A DNA stretch of 64,000 bases from an uncultured Fibrobacter sp. GTDB taxonomy: Bacteria; Fibrobacterota; Fibrobacteria; Fibrobacterales; Fibrobacteraceae. The notes below the pieces were generated by a model that did no database searches, was not told the origin of the DNA, and worked only from the letters and a program-made list of their open reading frames with translations. The stretch is from assembly GCA_946414025.1 (NCBI GenBank), contig CAMKMX010000012.1, positions 1 through 64,000 on the forward strand. The letters are read 5' to 3'. The number at the start of each line of letters is the position of its first letter. Position 1 is the stretch's first letter. The translations under genes were made by a program, and so were the position numbers. Of the stretch, positions 1 through 7,403 are shown piece by piece.

Positions 1-2
1 AG

Positions 3-224
3 GTGAAATTGTGTAATTTTAGTGCAGGATATATGCTCAGCAACATCATGAAAGATATCGACAAGTCGTACTGGGAATACGGCGCGGCCCGGAAAAAGGC
101 GAAGGAAATCGCAAAGAAAATGCTTGCGATGAATAAGCCTATTGATGAAATCGCTGATCTTACGGAACTTCCCCAGTCAACCGTCCTCGAACTCAAGAAG
201 GAAATCGAATCGCCGGAGACATAG
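3..224 (+). pseudogene. C-terminal piece of an Rpn-family nuclease, cut by the window edge or truncated
   Basis: The open frame runs from the left edge to a stop at 222-224 and encodes 73 residues. Its last part (AKEIAKKMLAMNKPIDEIAD, then LPQSTVLELKKEI) matches in pattern the C-terminal tail of the complete Rpn-family protein at 588-1514 (DVALAMLARNYSVDDIVAIT, then LPKQEVVELERR). The family (recombination-promoting nuclease / PD-(D/E)XK putative transposase) has such a helical tail after the nuclease core. Whether the core lies left of the window or has been lost cannot be seen. The GTG at 3 need not be the real start. Confidence 0.55.
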
Positions 225-250
225 TTCAAGCGTCAAACAGTTTTCCAACC

Positions 251-276
251 AGCCCGTTCACGAACGGGCTTTTTTT
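251..276 (+). terminator. Rho-independent terminator after the Rpn fragment
   Basis: A perfect 9-bp stem (AGCCCGTTC at 251-259, GAACGGGCT at 262-270) is followed by a run of T to 276. It lies 27 bp after the stop codon of the fragment at 3-224. Confidence 0.85.
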
Positions 277-587
277 CATCCCCGCTCCTCCATTGTCATC
301 CCGGCCCCTCCCGCTGTCATGCCCGGCTTGCACAAGTGCGATGCTCTTCGGCTCAGATATGCAAAAACAAGTTTTTGCATATCGTTCGCCTCATTCGCAT
401 CTGACCGGGCACCTCCTATCCCTACCATCGTCATCCCCGACTTGGTCGGGGATCTCCTATCATCTGTAAAATCCTCACTGTAAACAAAATTTTCAGGCAT
501 ATTTCGCCCCAAAAAAGCGTCTATATAGCAGATGGGGTCCTTCCCTGTCCGCGATACGGGCGCGTTCCCGCTATAAAATGGAATAAA
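277..587. repeat. Gene-free stretch with dispersed palindromic repeats
   Basis: No convincing gene is seen. The stretch holds short GTCATCCC...-type repeats: GTCATCCCCGAC with its mirrored half TCGGGGATCTCC at about 431-456, and a related GTCATCCCGG/GTCATGCCCGG pair at about 296-325. It also holds a perfect inverted repeat with 12-bp arms (ATATGCAAAAAC at 357-368 and GTTTTTGCATAT at 371-382). Related GTCATCC/GGGGATGAC elements recur near 46550-46610 and 60360-60390, so this is a dispersed intergenic repeat family. Confidence 0.6.
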
Positions 588-1514
588 ATGACAAGAGAGG
601 AATTCCTCGCCATGGTCAAGGATGTACACGAGCACCCCGAGCATCTGGCGAAATATCGTAAGAAGTATAAGAATGTCTACCCGTTCAGCGACGGCATTTT
701 CAAGATGCTCATGGCGAACGAGGCAAAGCCGCAGCGCACCGTGAAATTCTTAAACGCCATGCTCGGGCTCAACGGCCGCAAGGCTATCAAGACTTACACG
801 CTGGGCGTACCTGAGAACCCGGGTGTGCTCAACGACAAGACCGCCATCTTCGACATCTACGGCACCACGCAATCCGGCGAGCCTGTGCTTATCGAGGTGC
901 AACAGACATTCAACAAGCTTTTTGTTGACAGACTCATATACTACACCGGCCGTGTGGTCTCGCGCACTGTCAAGAAGTCGCAGGACTACAAGCTGCCGCA
1001 TATCTACGTGCTCTCGCTTTTGACCGTGAACCAGTTCCCGAAAGAACCGAACACCTACCTGCACCATGTGCAAATAGTGCGCAATCGGTGTATTTTCTAC
1101 AATAAGCTGGATATCTATCTAGTCGAGATCGAGAAGTTCTTTGCCATCGACAAGCGCACCCCGCCGAGCAAGCGTGAAACGACCGACAGGGCCGAAATGC
1201 TGCGCCTGTTCCGCGACGTGCTCGAGGAAAACGAAATCCCAGAAGAAAAGCTGAAGAAACTGCTTGACAAGGACTTTATGAAAGATGTATCTTTAGTAGG
1301 GTACACTGACGAAACACTCCTGAACGAGGTTGACGGGATGACGAATATTATTTATGAGAAGCAGGGCTCCTACTTGCAGGCTAAAGAAGATGTCGCCCTT
1401 GCGATGCTTGCCCGAAATTATTCCGTTGATGATATCGTGGCAATCACCAAGCTCCCGAAGCAGGAAGTGGTCGAACTGGAACGGCGGGCAGCGAAAAAAT
1501 CGGCTACGGCGTAA
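588..1514 (+). CDS. Rpn-family recombination-promoting nuclease / putative transposase
   Basis: A 308-residue protein of the PD-(D/E)XK nuclease family transposase group. The N-terminal part has the family pattern (FSDGIFKMLMANE, near residues 33-45). The core then carries the nuclease motif, with Asp about residue 89 in AIFDIYG and Glu103-Val-Gln105 in VLIEVQQT, followed by FVDRLIYYTGRVV. The C-terminal tail (about 260-308) is a helical repeat also found in the fragment at 3-224. Known members act as DNA endonucleases that promote RecA-independent recombination and are mobile accessory genes. The length and motifs are complete, so the gene looks intact. The start at 588 is the first in-frame ATG with an open frame; the ribosome-binding site is weak. 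Confidence 0.85.
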   Translation: MTREEFLAMVKDVHEHPEHLAKYRKKYKNVYPFSDGIFKMLMANEAKPQRTVKFLNAMLGLNGRKAIKTYTLGVPENPGVLNDKTAIFDIYGTTQSGEPVLIEVQQTFNKLFVDRLIYYTGRVVSRTVKKSQDYKLPHIYVLSLLTVNQFPKEPNTYLHHVQIVRNRCIFYNKLDIYLVEIEKFFAIDKRTPPSKRETTDRAEMLRLFRDVLEENEIPEEKLKKLLDKDFMKDVSLVGYTDETLLNEVDGMTNIIYEKQGSYLQAKEDVALAMLARNYSVDDIVAITKLPKQEVVELERRAAKKSATA

Positions 1515-1515
1515 T

Positions 1516-1546
1516 CCCCCAATTATTCCAACTTGGACTATAAAAA
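1516..1546 (+). repeat. 31-bp direct repeat, copy 1
   Basis: The 31 bases starting CCCCCAATTATTCC and ending GGACTATAAAAA are identical to 2945-2975. Copy 1 starts just after the stop of the Rpn-family gene. The two copies bracket about 1.4 kb of broken TA genes. Confidence 0.9.
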
Positions 1547-2127
1547 CCCACTAGGCAAAACCAGCCTGCTATTGCGATTTGCCCCCGAGGTCGGAGGGGT
1601 ATTCTCCCTGTCGGAACTGAGTTCCCTCTTCGACATCGCAAACCAACAAACACTGTGGATTGCCGTCAGGCAATTCGAGACAGCCGGTCTCCTCAGCCGA
1701 TTCCCAAATCCTCTCTGCAAAGGTTCGCACTGATTCATACATTTCCTTCGGCTCGGCACTTGCATACCGTAGGCTAATCGGCACCGAAAGCCCGCGACTC
1801 GTCACCTGCGTCACTCCGGCAAGGGCAGCGGAATATTCCGGCGACGTAAACCTGTCCTACGCAAGGATTTCCAAGGACCTGTTCTTTGGATACGAAACCC
1901 TGCAGAACGGGGTCAAGATGGCCGACGCGGAAAAAGCCGTGCTGGACACGCTCTACTTTTACCAGCATAAAAAAAACTTCTATTTCAACATATTCCAGGA
2001 CATCGATTTTTCTACTTTGTCCAGGAAAAAACTGGACGCCTACCTGAAGCAATACAAGAACCCGAAATTTCAGACCTTCGCAAGGAACACGATTGATGGG
2101 AAAATCATTCGCAAAAGCAACCCATGA
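1533..2127 (+). pseudogene. Frameshifted AbiEi-like antitoxin / winged-helix regulator
   Basis: Two overlapping frames together look like one protein. The first (1533-1733) resembles the winged-helix N-terminus of AbiEi-type antitoxins (SLSELSSLFDIANQQTLW, AVRQFETAGLLSR). The second (readable from about 1690 to 2127) continues with YISFGSALAYRRLIGTESPR, VTCVTPARA and MADAEKAVLDTLYF, which matches the middle and C-terminal part of the family. A frameshift between about 1695 and 1730 separates them. The first frame begins with a TTG inside the 31-bp repeat, so the true N-terminus may also be missing. No AbiEii-type toxin partner follows. Compare the intact pair at 32563-34007. The antitoxin assignment is from sequence pattern only. 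Confidence 0.6.
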
Positions 2128-2195
2128 TGTTGGTCCTGGTTGTGGTGGGATCTTGTCCAAACCTGTCTAAATCGTGGAAGAGCCTGAACGTATAC

Positions 2196-2224
2196 TTGTT
2201 TTTCTAGCAAATAAATGCTATATT
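2196..2224 (+). promoter_or_regulatory. Promoter of the small gene before the GNAT fragment
   Basis: TTGTTT at 2196-2201, a 17-bp spacer, then TATATT at 2219-2224. The -10 box directly abuts an ATG at 2225. The next in-frame ATG, 2231, would coincide with a transcription start about 7 bases downstream of the -10 box, which suggests a leaderless mRNA. Confidence 0.65.
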
Positions 2225-2230
2225 ATGGCT

Positions 2231-2416
2231 ATGGCTTTAGCAATAAGTACAGTACCAGTATTGACGGACGATGTTGCAGAAGATTTCGTCCGACAAGCTG
2301 ACTATAATTCGGAACATCTTGCTGGTTCCGAGTATAGCGCCGACAAAGAGGCGTGGTGTCTCCGCATTATCGAGAATTCAAGACTTGACCAGTTAAAGCG
2401 TTCTAGTTCAAAATGA
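2231..2416 (+). CDS. Small antitoxin-like protein paired with a GNAT toxin remnant
   Basis: Encodes about 61 residues (MALAISTVPVLTDDVAEDF...). The start is chosen because the -10 box ends at 2224, so an upstream start would lie in or against the promoter; ATG 2225 is the alternative. Its stop overlaps the ATG of the GNAT-like frame at 2413 by 4 bases (ATGA), the usual spacing of a two-gene TA operon. No family is recognised with certainty. The antitoxin role is inferred from size, overlap and the partner. Confidence 0.5.
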   Translation: MALAISTVPVLTDDVAEDFVRQADYNSEHLAGSEYSADKEAWCLRIIENSRLDQLKRSSSK

Positions 2417-2658
2417 ACCTTTCCGATTTTTCGTTCAGCACTCTGGGGGAACACATCAGTGACCTCTCCACATTCGATTGTGGCAGGAAAGACATCAACG
2501 ATTTTTTCAAAGACGAGGCGATGGACTACCAGAACGAATTGTTCGGCAAAACCTACCTTTTCAGCCCGCGTGATAATTTGGAATGCGTAGCGGCTGCTTT
2601 CACGGTGGCGAACGCAAGTATTTTCACCCGAATGCTCCCGAACTCAAGACGAAAGTAA
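2413..2658 (+). pseudogene. Truncated GNAT-family acetyltransferase toxin
   Basis: The 81 residues match the N-terminal half of TA-type GNAT acetyltransferases: FDCGRKDINDFFKDEA near residues 21-36, LFGKTYLF, then CVAAAFTVANASI. The reading frame then stops after MLPNSRRK. The family normally continues for about another 80-100 residues, including the acetyl-CoA pyrophosphate-binding loop, which is absent here. The following bases up to the terminator at 2728 do not continue the protein in another frame that I can see, so the 3' part was probably deleted. Confidence 0.7.
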
Positions 2659-2727
2659 GCCGTTGGAAACGAGGCTGCTTTACAGGGATCTCATTTTGCT
2701 GAGACGAGATTCAATTCGAAAATAAAA

Positions 2728-2757
2728 AAAAGGACGATCGGTTAAGCTCGTCCTTTT
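2728..2757 (+). terminator. Intrinsic terminator after the GNAT fragment
   Basis: A perfect 10-bp stem (AAAAGGACGA at 2728-2737, TCGTCCTTTT at 2748-2757) with A-rich and T-rich flanks could work in both directions. Confidence 0.75.
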
Positions 2758-2789
2758 GCTTTTTACAAGAATGTAGGTTACATTAAAGA

Positions 2790-2972
2790 GTGCGTCAGCG
2801 ATTCTTCGACGCTAAAGTCATAAAACTGTTGGACGAGCCGAAAGAGCATCGGCTAGTTTACCAAGTTCATGACACCGTGGTGGAAGTCCTGGTTATTTCC
2901 GCCTATGGGCATTATACCAAATGGACGCTCCGCCAGCGAAATAGCCCCCAATTATTCCAACTTGGACTATAA
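2790..2972 (+). pseudogene. C-terminal fragment of a RelE/YoeB-type toxin
   Basis: The frame contains LLDEPKEHRLVYQVHDTVVEVLVISAYGHY, the end of RelE/YoeB-superfamily mRNA interferases (the EHRLVY strand and terminal ..GHY are typical). The N-terminal half of such a protein (about 50 residues) and any antitoxin are missing. The last residues run into the second copy of the 31-bp repeat, so this end is also scrambled. It is best read as a remnant. Confidence 0.6.
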
Positions 2973-2975
2973 AAA
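2945..2975 (+). repeat. 31-bp direct repeat, copy 2
   Basis: Identical to 1516-1546. It lies 1429 bp downstream and overlaps the end of the RelE-like fragment. Confidence 0.9.
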
Positions 2976-3124
2976 TCCGGGAAAATCTCCCTTTCTGTAA
3001 AAAAAAATCTATGTTTACAGTCATCGAAAGCGTCTGGGATATGGCGATTTTTCGCGAAAAACGGCATTTTTGTCAGAACTCCATGTTGTCGTGACACAAA
3101 CGTGACATTTTTTTGACAAAACTA

Positions 3125-3153
3125 TTGCTTTTCCGTGAAAAAGATTGTATATT
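3125..3153 (+). promoter_or_regulatory. Promoter of the complete pilin gene
   Basis: TTGCTT at 3125-3130, 17-bp spacer, TATATT at 3148-3153, giving a leader of roughly 55 bases with an AGGAG ribosome-binding site at 3204-3208 before ATG 3216. The gene-free stretch 2976-3215 holds nothing else that I can identify. Confidence 0.7.
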
Positions 3154-3215
3154 ACAGAACGTAAACGGGCAATAACGCCCAAAAGAATGTGTCACAAACA
3201 ACAAGGAGAACACAC

Positions 3216-3710
3216 ATGAAAAAGCAAGGTTTTACCCTTATTGAATTGATGGTCGTGATCGTGATCATGGGCATCCTGGCCGCCGTCGCAGTGCCGAAAC
3301 TGTTCGGCATGATCGCCAAGTCCAAGGCCTCTGAAGTCCCGACCGCCGCAGGAACCTACATCAATCTCCAGGACGCTTATGTAGTTGAAGCCAACGCTCT
3401 CGGTACTTGGAGCCAGGTGGGCTACACCGGTCCGGGAACTTCCTCTGCCAATGGCTCTGCAACAGGCATCTTCTATTATAAGGAACAGACAGGAAATAAA
3501 GCCCAGTGGGTTGTAAAGACTCTGCAGAAGCTAAACGATTGCGCTATTCAAGAAAATGCATGGGGTCTCCAGGCTAGCATAAGTGGCGGCGAAGCAGAAG
3601 GTCAGTCAAATGCTGTATATGCTACCGGTGGTGTAGATGCTTGCCTTGACCTGACTCCGTCCTTCAACAAGTTGACTTCTGGTCGTTCTACATCCACATT
3701 CTCTTTCTAG
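3216..3710 (+). CDS. Type IV pilin / type II pseudopilin-like major subunit (expressed copy)
   Basis: A 164-residue prepilin. The class III signal is MKKQG followed by FTLIELMVVIVIMGILAAVA, so a prepilin peptidase should cut after Gly5 and methylate Phe, with Glu5 of the mature protein present. The hydrophobic helix spans about residues 6-28. From TYINLQDAYVVE (about residue 46) onwards the protein is the region duplicated in the two cassettes at 6258-6630 and 7714-8067. Two cysteines (in LNDC and VDAC) frame a C-terminal loop, and the protein ends LTPSFNKLTSGRSTSTFSF. The start at 3216 is supported by AGGAG 7 bases upstream; an in-frame ATG at 3189 has none. It is the only copy here with a signal and a promoter. 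Pilus or pseudopilus assembly genes are not in the window. Confidence 0.9.
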   Translation: MKKQGFTLIELMVVIVIMGILAAVAVPKLFGMIAKSKASEVPTAAGTYINLQDAYVVEANALGTWSQVGYTGPGTSSANGSATGIFYYKEQTGNKAQWVVKTLQKLNDCAIQENAWGLQASISGGEAEGQSNAVYATGGVDACLDLTPSFNKLTSGRSTSTFSF

Positions 3711-3736
3711 TAACAATTTGATTTTATTAGACGAAG

Positions 3737-3763
3737 CCACCTACGGATTGTAGGTGGTTTTTT
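3737..3763 (+). terminator. Terminator after the pilin gene
   Basis: Perfect 8-bp stem CCACCTAC (3737-3744) / GTAGGTGG (3750-3757) followed by six T. It separates the pilin from the membrane-protein gene that starts 66 bp after the pilin stop, so that gene may need read-through or its own promoter (a TATACT box at 3765-3770 lies 6 bases before ATG 3777, without a clear -35). Confidence 0.85.
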
Positions 3764-3776
3764 CTATACTTCAAAT

Positions 3777-5468
3777 ATGAATGTCGTGAGCTTACGAAAT
3801 AAAGCCCTATTTACGGCTCTGCTTATAAATGCGGCTATTCTTGCGGCAAGTTTGGTTCTCAAAGGTTGTGTATATGAATCCCTGGACGACTACTTCATGC
3901 ACTCGGTGCTAACCGGTGCCTATGGTGGGGAATACGATGTCCATTTATATTTCATCAACGCCATTTACGGCTATTTTCTGAGACCCTTTTACGCCATTTT
4001 CCCAACAGTCGGGTGGTATTCCCTTTTTGAAATATCATCCGTTTTTTGTTCCTTTGTCGCCATATCGTTTGTTGTTCTACAACGGTTCAAGAATAGGACT
4101 GGCAAATGGCTTGCCCTGCTGGTAATCGCCAGTGTTTCCCCTGACTTTTACCTGCATGTGGCATTTACGCAATGTGCTGCCGTTGCGACAGCAGCGGGTA
4201 TCTTGCTGTTTGCCGTAGGCCGCTTTGAAAGGAATCTCCGGTATCTGCTTCTTGCTTGCCCGTTCCTGATAGCGGGCTTCGTGTTCCGCATAAACATGTT
4301 CCAATTGGGCTTGCCCACGCTGGCAGTCATTGTTCTTTTCAACATTGTCCGAGAAAGAAAAATTTGGTTTTCTTCGCTTGCCGTCCTAGCAATCCTGACG
4401 GGGTTACTTGAAGGAATCAAGGCCTTTGACTCTAGCCTTTACAAAGGTGGCGGTTATGACTATTACGCGGCATATCAGGGCGTCCGGTCGTATTTTGGTG
4501 ATGGGGCTTTTTACGATCAAGATGCCCTTACTTCAGAACTGGAAGAACGGGGGATTGGCAGCCGGGACCTTCGCTATTTGAACGCGTGGTATTTCTACGA
4601 CAACAATGTCTTTTCGCGGGACAGCCTGAACAATTTGATTAGATACGCCGAAAGGTATCGTTTCGAACCGAATTACGCCAAGATGCCCTTCGCTGTCATG
4701 CGAGCAATCTCCAACACGCTGATGCGCGGGAGCGTCTGGTGCTGGGCGTTGATTTGCCTTTCGCTGATATATTTCTCGAACCGAAAGAACTGGTGGGTTC
4801 CCTGGGTGTCCGTAATTCTTTTGTGCATTCCCTACACCTATCTGCTCGTGGTCAACAGAGTCGTGGACCATGTGGAATCTGGTATATGGGCATTTGCCGT
4901 TGTTTTCGTGCTTTCTTTTTTGCGAAAAGAAGACATTCCCGAAAGTTCAAGTTCAAAGACATTTCTCCAAATTATTGCACTTGTCTGTGTCGCTGGCGTG
5001 CTGCTTGTGGTCGGGCAGGTCGCCTTGGGAGGCAACCTCAGAAGTGCAAGGGCGGACAAGCAGAACGACACCGACTGGGATGCTTTTTTGCAATATGCGT
5101 CGGAACGGAGTGACGACGTGTTCCTGCTCTCTTTTGACCGCTACCAAATGCTAGCAACCTACCGCGGGAACATCTACAAGGCAATTGCCCCAGGGAGCCT
5201 CGACAACATCTATTCAACGGGCTATTGGAACATCCACTTGCCCGCCATGAACCGTGAACTTGAAAAACGAGGGGTGTCCAATATTTTCAAGGACATCAAG
5301 AACAAGAATGTCTATATGATGGACGACGTGGTTTCTCTTTCTTTTGTTCCCTACTATAGCGAACATTACCATGAAATGTTGGAAATTGACACCTTGCGCA
5401 CCTTCGGGAGCATGAGGATGCTGAAATACCACTTGGCGGAGGGACACGATGAAAGCGAAAAAGATTAA
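3777..5468 (+). CDS. GT-C-like polytopic membrane protein linked to the pilin (copy 1)
   Basis: A 563-residue integral membrane protein with roughly ten hydrophobic segments and a soluble C-terminal domain (about residues 425-563). After the first membrane segment comes the acidic motif ESLDDYF (Asp37, Asp38). An Asp pair in the first extracytoplasmic loop is the hallmark of GT-C glycosyltransferases that use polyprenyl-phosphate sugars. It is clearly paralogous to 8150-9838 over its whole length (SLDDYF, LTGAYGG, VNRV..HVESGIW, GYWNIHLPAM). Its position directly after a pilin recalls the TfpO/TfpW pilin glycosylation genes of Pseudomonas. That function is inferred; a flippase, ligase or other GT-C role remains possible. 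It overlaps the next gene by 20 bp. Confidence 0.65.
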   Translation: MNVVSLRNKALFTALLINAAILAASLVLKGCVYESLDDYFMHSVLTGAYGGEYDVHLYFINAIYGYFLRPFYAIFPTVGWYSLFEISSVFCSFVAISFVVLQRFKNRTGKWLALLVIASVSPDFYLHVAFTQCAAVATAAGILLFAVGRFERNLRYLLLACPFLIAGFVFRINMFQLGLPTLAVIVLFNIVRERKIWFSSLAVLAILTGLLEGIKAFDSSLYKGGGYDYYAAYQGVRSYFGDGAFYDQDALTSELEERGIGSRDLRYLNAWYFYDNNVFSRDSLNNLIRYAERYRFEPNYAKMPFAVMRAISNTLMRGSVWCWALICLSLIYFSNRKNWWVPWVSVILLCIPYTYLLVVNRVVDHVESGIWAFAVVFVLSFLRKEDIPESSSSKTFLQIIALVCVAGVLLVVGQVALGGNLRSARADKQNDTDWDAFLQYASERSDDVFLLSFDRYQMLATYRGNIYKAIAPGSLDNIYSTGYWNIHLPAMNRELEKRGVSNIFKDIKNKNVYMMDDVVSLSFVPYYSEHYHEMLEIDTLRTFGSMRMLKYHLAEGHDESEKD

Positions 5469-6207
5469 TCTGCTGTTGTTCTCCCTGTTCCTAGTTTTTC
5501 TCGTAACACTCCCTCCTCTGTTCAAGGACAGGTTCCTTTCAAACACACAGAGGCCGTGGCAGTTGTTGCCTTTTGGGGCGGATTCCCTTTCTGACCTTTA
5601 CAAAAATCATTACGCCGTCATAGAAGATAGTCCCCTTTTGGCTCAATTGGCTGACACCGCAAAGCCTACGGTTATGGTCATGGTAGATGGTTGGGGCGTT
5701 CCCTATGACGAACAGACTCTTTCTAAGGATTTTGGATTCTTTGCTGACAATGCCGCCCAATACATTCTTCACAAAAGGATGTTTGACATCACGGCCTTTG
5801 CGGAAAAAGACGAATTGTCAAAAGGGTTTTCTGACGGATTGTTTATCTTTGGCGGAGATTCGTCTGCTTGCGAAAAAAAACAGAAATCGCTCAAGCGTTA
5901 TTTTGCACAAGTAGAATGCTGCGTAAATTGCGGAGATGCGAGAATGTTTACTGCTCTGGATTCCCTAATCCAAGGACATTCCTGGAGCAGGATTGCGTTG
6001 ACAACATCTCAAACCAGTGAAGGGAACAGGGATTCCCTGCATTTGTGCTTACGAGAACTTGCAGAAATCGCCCAAAGACACCCCGATTATCAATTCGTCA
6101 TTCAGGGAACCCATAGACCCATTCTCGGAACTCCCGAAACCAGACGGAAATATCTGGGGCCTTGGGTACCTGCAGTGTTGGTGAATGGATCTTTTTTAAA
6201 ACAATAA
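5449..6207 (+). CDS. Membrane-anchored alkaline-phosphatase-fold-like protein (copy 1)
   Basis: A 252-residue protein with one N-terminal membrane segment (about residues 5-25) and an extracytoplasmic domain. The core begins TVMVMVDGWGVPYDE (about residues 71-85), which looks like the first metal-binding strand of the alkaline phosphatase / sulfatase superfamily. Near the end it has FVIQGTHRPILGTPE, repeated in the paralogue at 9835-10587 as FVVQGTHRPVLCGPE. The protein is shorter than typical superfamily enzymes (usually above 400 residues). It overlaps the membrane-protein gene, so the two are co-translated. The function is unknown; a hydrolase or transferase acting on the same surface substrate is a guess. 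Confidence 0.5.
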   Translation: MKAKKINLLLFSLFLVFLVTLPPLFKDRFLSNTQRPWQLLPFGADSLSDLYKNHYAVIEDSPLLAQLADTAKPTVMVMVDGWGVPYDEQTLSKDFGFFADNAAQYILHKRMFDITAFAEKDELSKGFSDGLFIFGGDSSACEKKQKSLKRYFAQVECCVNCGDARMFTALDSLIQGHSWSRIALTTSQTSEGNRDSLHLCLRELAEIAQRHPDYQFVIQGTHRPILGTPETRRKYLGPWVPAVLVNGSFLKQ

Positions 6208-6233
6208 AACCGCCAACAAAACGCTGGCGGTTT
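6207..6233. terminator. Bidirectional terminator between copy-1 pair and silent pilin cassette 1
   Basis: A 9-bp stem AAACCGCCA (6207-6215) / TGGCGGTTT (6225-6233) with A and T tracts on the two sides. It can end transcripts of the + strand pair and of the convergent cassette. Confidence 0.8.
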
Positions 6234-6257
6234 TTAACAACTGTCAATCGAATTATA

Positions 6258-6630
6258 TTAGAAGGCTGCGGTAGATGTGCTACGACCGGAAGCCAACTTG
6301 TCAAAGGATGGCGTCAGAGCCAGGCAGTAATCATTCGTATCATCATCGCCTACGTTATACACGGCATTGGACTGACCGTCTTCGGCACTGCCGCTCATAC
6401 CAACGTAAAGGCCCCACTGTTTGCCTTTTTCGCAGTCATTCAACTTCTGCAGTGCTTTAGCTTTCCACAGGGTACCAGCATTGTTGCTCGGTGCGGTTTC
6501 TATGTACTGAAAAACGCCTGTTGCGGATCCGTTGGCAGAGGATGTTCCTGGACCGGTATAGCCAATCTGGGACCATGTACCGAGGGCGTTGGCTTCAACC
6601 ACATAGGCGTCCTGGAGATTGATGTAGGTT
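6258..6630 (-). pseudogene. Silent pilin cassette 1 (C-terminal domain only)
   Basis: On the minus strand from about 6630 to the stop at 6258-6260 the frame encodes the pilin from TYINLQDAYVVEANALGTWS through the two framing cysteines (LNDCEKGKQ..., DDTNDYC) to LTPSFDKLASGRSTSTAAF. There is no prepilin signal, no hydrophobic helix, no ribosome-binding site and no promoter at its 5' end. Sequence identity with the expressed gene starts abruptly: 24 bases at 6630-6607 match 3353-3376 exactly, and upstream of that nothing matches. The frame is otherwise undamaged, which is not expected of a random pseudogene. The loop between the cysteines differs from the expressed copy, as in silent pilin donors of other bacteria. 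Confidence 0.8.
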
Positions 6631-6682
6631 GTGGTTGAAAACCGATTTTTTGACGCAAAAAAGCCAATAAGATATTCGAATG

Positions 6683-6710
6683 TTGGATTATTCTCTTTTT
6701 TTTGTATATT
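6683..6710 (+). promoter_or_regulatory. Promoter of the DUF3791/DUF3990-like module
   Basis: TTGGAT at 6683-6688, 16-bp spacer, TATATT at 6705-6710. The first gene starts at 6718, so the transcript would have almost no leader. Confidence 0.6.
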
Positions 6711-6717
6711 TCTTGAC

Positions 6718-6930
6718 ATGGAGAAACAAATTACATGGACCGTGGCCGCAATCAGCGAATTTGCGAAGGCGAAGGCTATTTCTGCCAAGCAGGCTTTCAA
6801 CTACTTGAGCCGGTTCAAGGGCATGGATTTTTTGCAGAAGCATTATGGTGCGGAGCATTTGCTCTCCTTTGACGATACTGTTGATGATCTGACGGCGATT
6901 TGCCTGAAAAATGGAGGGCAAATACAGTGA
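6718..6930 (+). CDS. DUF3791-like small protein, putative antitoxin
   Basis: Encodes 70 residues (MEKQITWTVAAISEFAKAKA, then KQAFNYLSRFKGMDFLQKHYGAEH). The pattern fits the DUF3791 family, which is commonly found just upstream of DUF3990 proteins. ATG 6718 lies 7 bases after the -10 box, so translation would be leaderless; an upstream ATG at 6631 would fall before the promoter. The stop overlaps the GTG start of the next gene. The antitoxin role is inferred from the arrangement. Confidence 0.7.
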   Translation: MEKQITWTVAAISEFAKAKAISAKQAFNYLSRFKGMDFLQKHYGAEHLLSFDDTVDDLTAICLKNGGQIQ

Positions 6931-7403
6931 TTCTGTATCACGGATCCAACTGTGACATAAAAGACATTGACCTTGCCATGTGTAAGCCCTATAAGGACTT
7001 CGGTCAGTCGTTTTATTTGACTACAATTCTGACGCAGGCACAGGAGATGTCTCGGAAGGTGGCCGAACGGTTTGGCGGTAAACCTGTTGTGAATGAATTC
7101 GAGTTCAATGATACGGACTTGTCTTCATTGAAAATCAAGAATTTTGACCAACCAAATCGTGAATGGGCCGAATTCGTGATGGCAAACAGGAGTCGAAATT
7201 CGAGACACCCTGCCGATGACTTCGACTTGATTATCGGACCTGTCGCAAACGACGACATCGCCACCTTGTTTAGGACTTTTACCATCGGAGTTATCACGAT
7301 AGATGAACTTGTCAACGGGCTGAAATCCCGTAAACTGAACAACCAGTATGCTTTCAGGACCGCAAAGGCGATATCCCTTTTGCATAAGAGGTCTAGTGTA
7401 TGA
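6927..7403 (+). CDS. DUF3990-like protein, putative ADP-ribosyltransferase-type toxin
   Basis: Starting at GTG 6927 it encodes about 158 residues beginning ILYHGSNCDIKDIDL, with KDFGQSFYLTT near residue 30. HGS and GxGFYLT-like motifs are the NAD-binding signatures of the DUF3990 family, related to ADP-ribosyltransferases. The start is chosen because family members begin with (M)ILYHGS, a GGAGGG site lies about 10 bases upstream, and GTG overlaps the previous stop (GTGA). It is the middle gene of three tightly overlapping genes. Activity and target are unknown. Confidence 0.7.
   Translation: MILYHGSNCDIKDIDLAMCKPYKDFGQSFYLTTILTQAQEMSRKVAERFGGKPVVNEFEFNDTDLSSLKIKNFDQPNREWAEFVMANRSRNSRHPADDFDLIIGPVANDDIATLFRTFTIGVITIDELVNGLKSRKLNNQYAFRTAKAISLLHKRSSV

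Noticed and set aside
6258..6800. Cassette 1 as a complete gene starting at 6800 on the minus strand
   Set aside because: The open frame extends upstream by chance (FEYLIGFFASKNRFST) but overlaps the promoter and start of the divergent DUF3791-like gene and has no prepilin signal or pilin helix.
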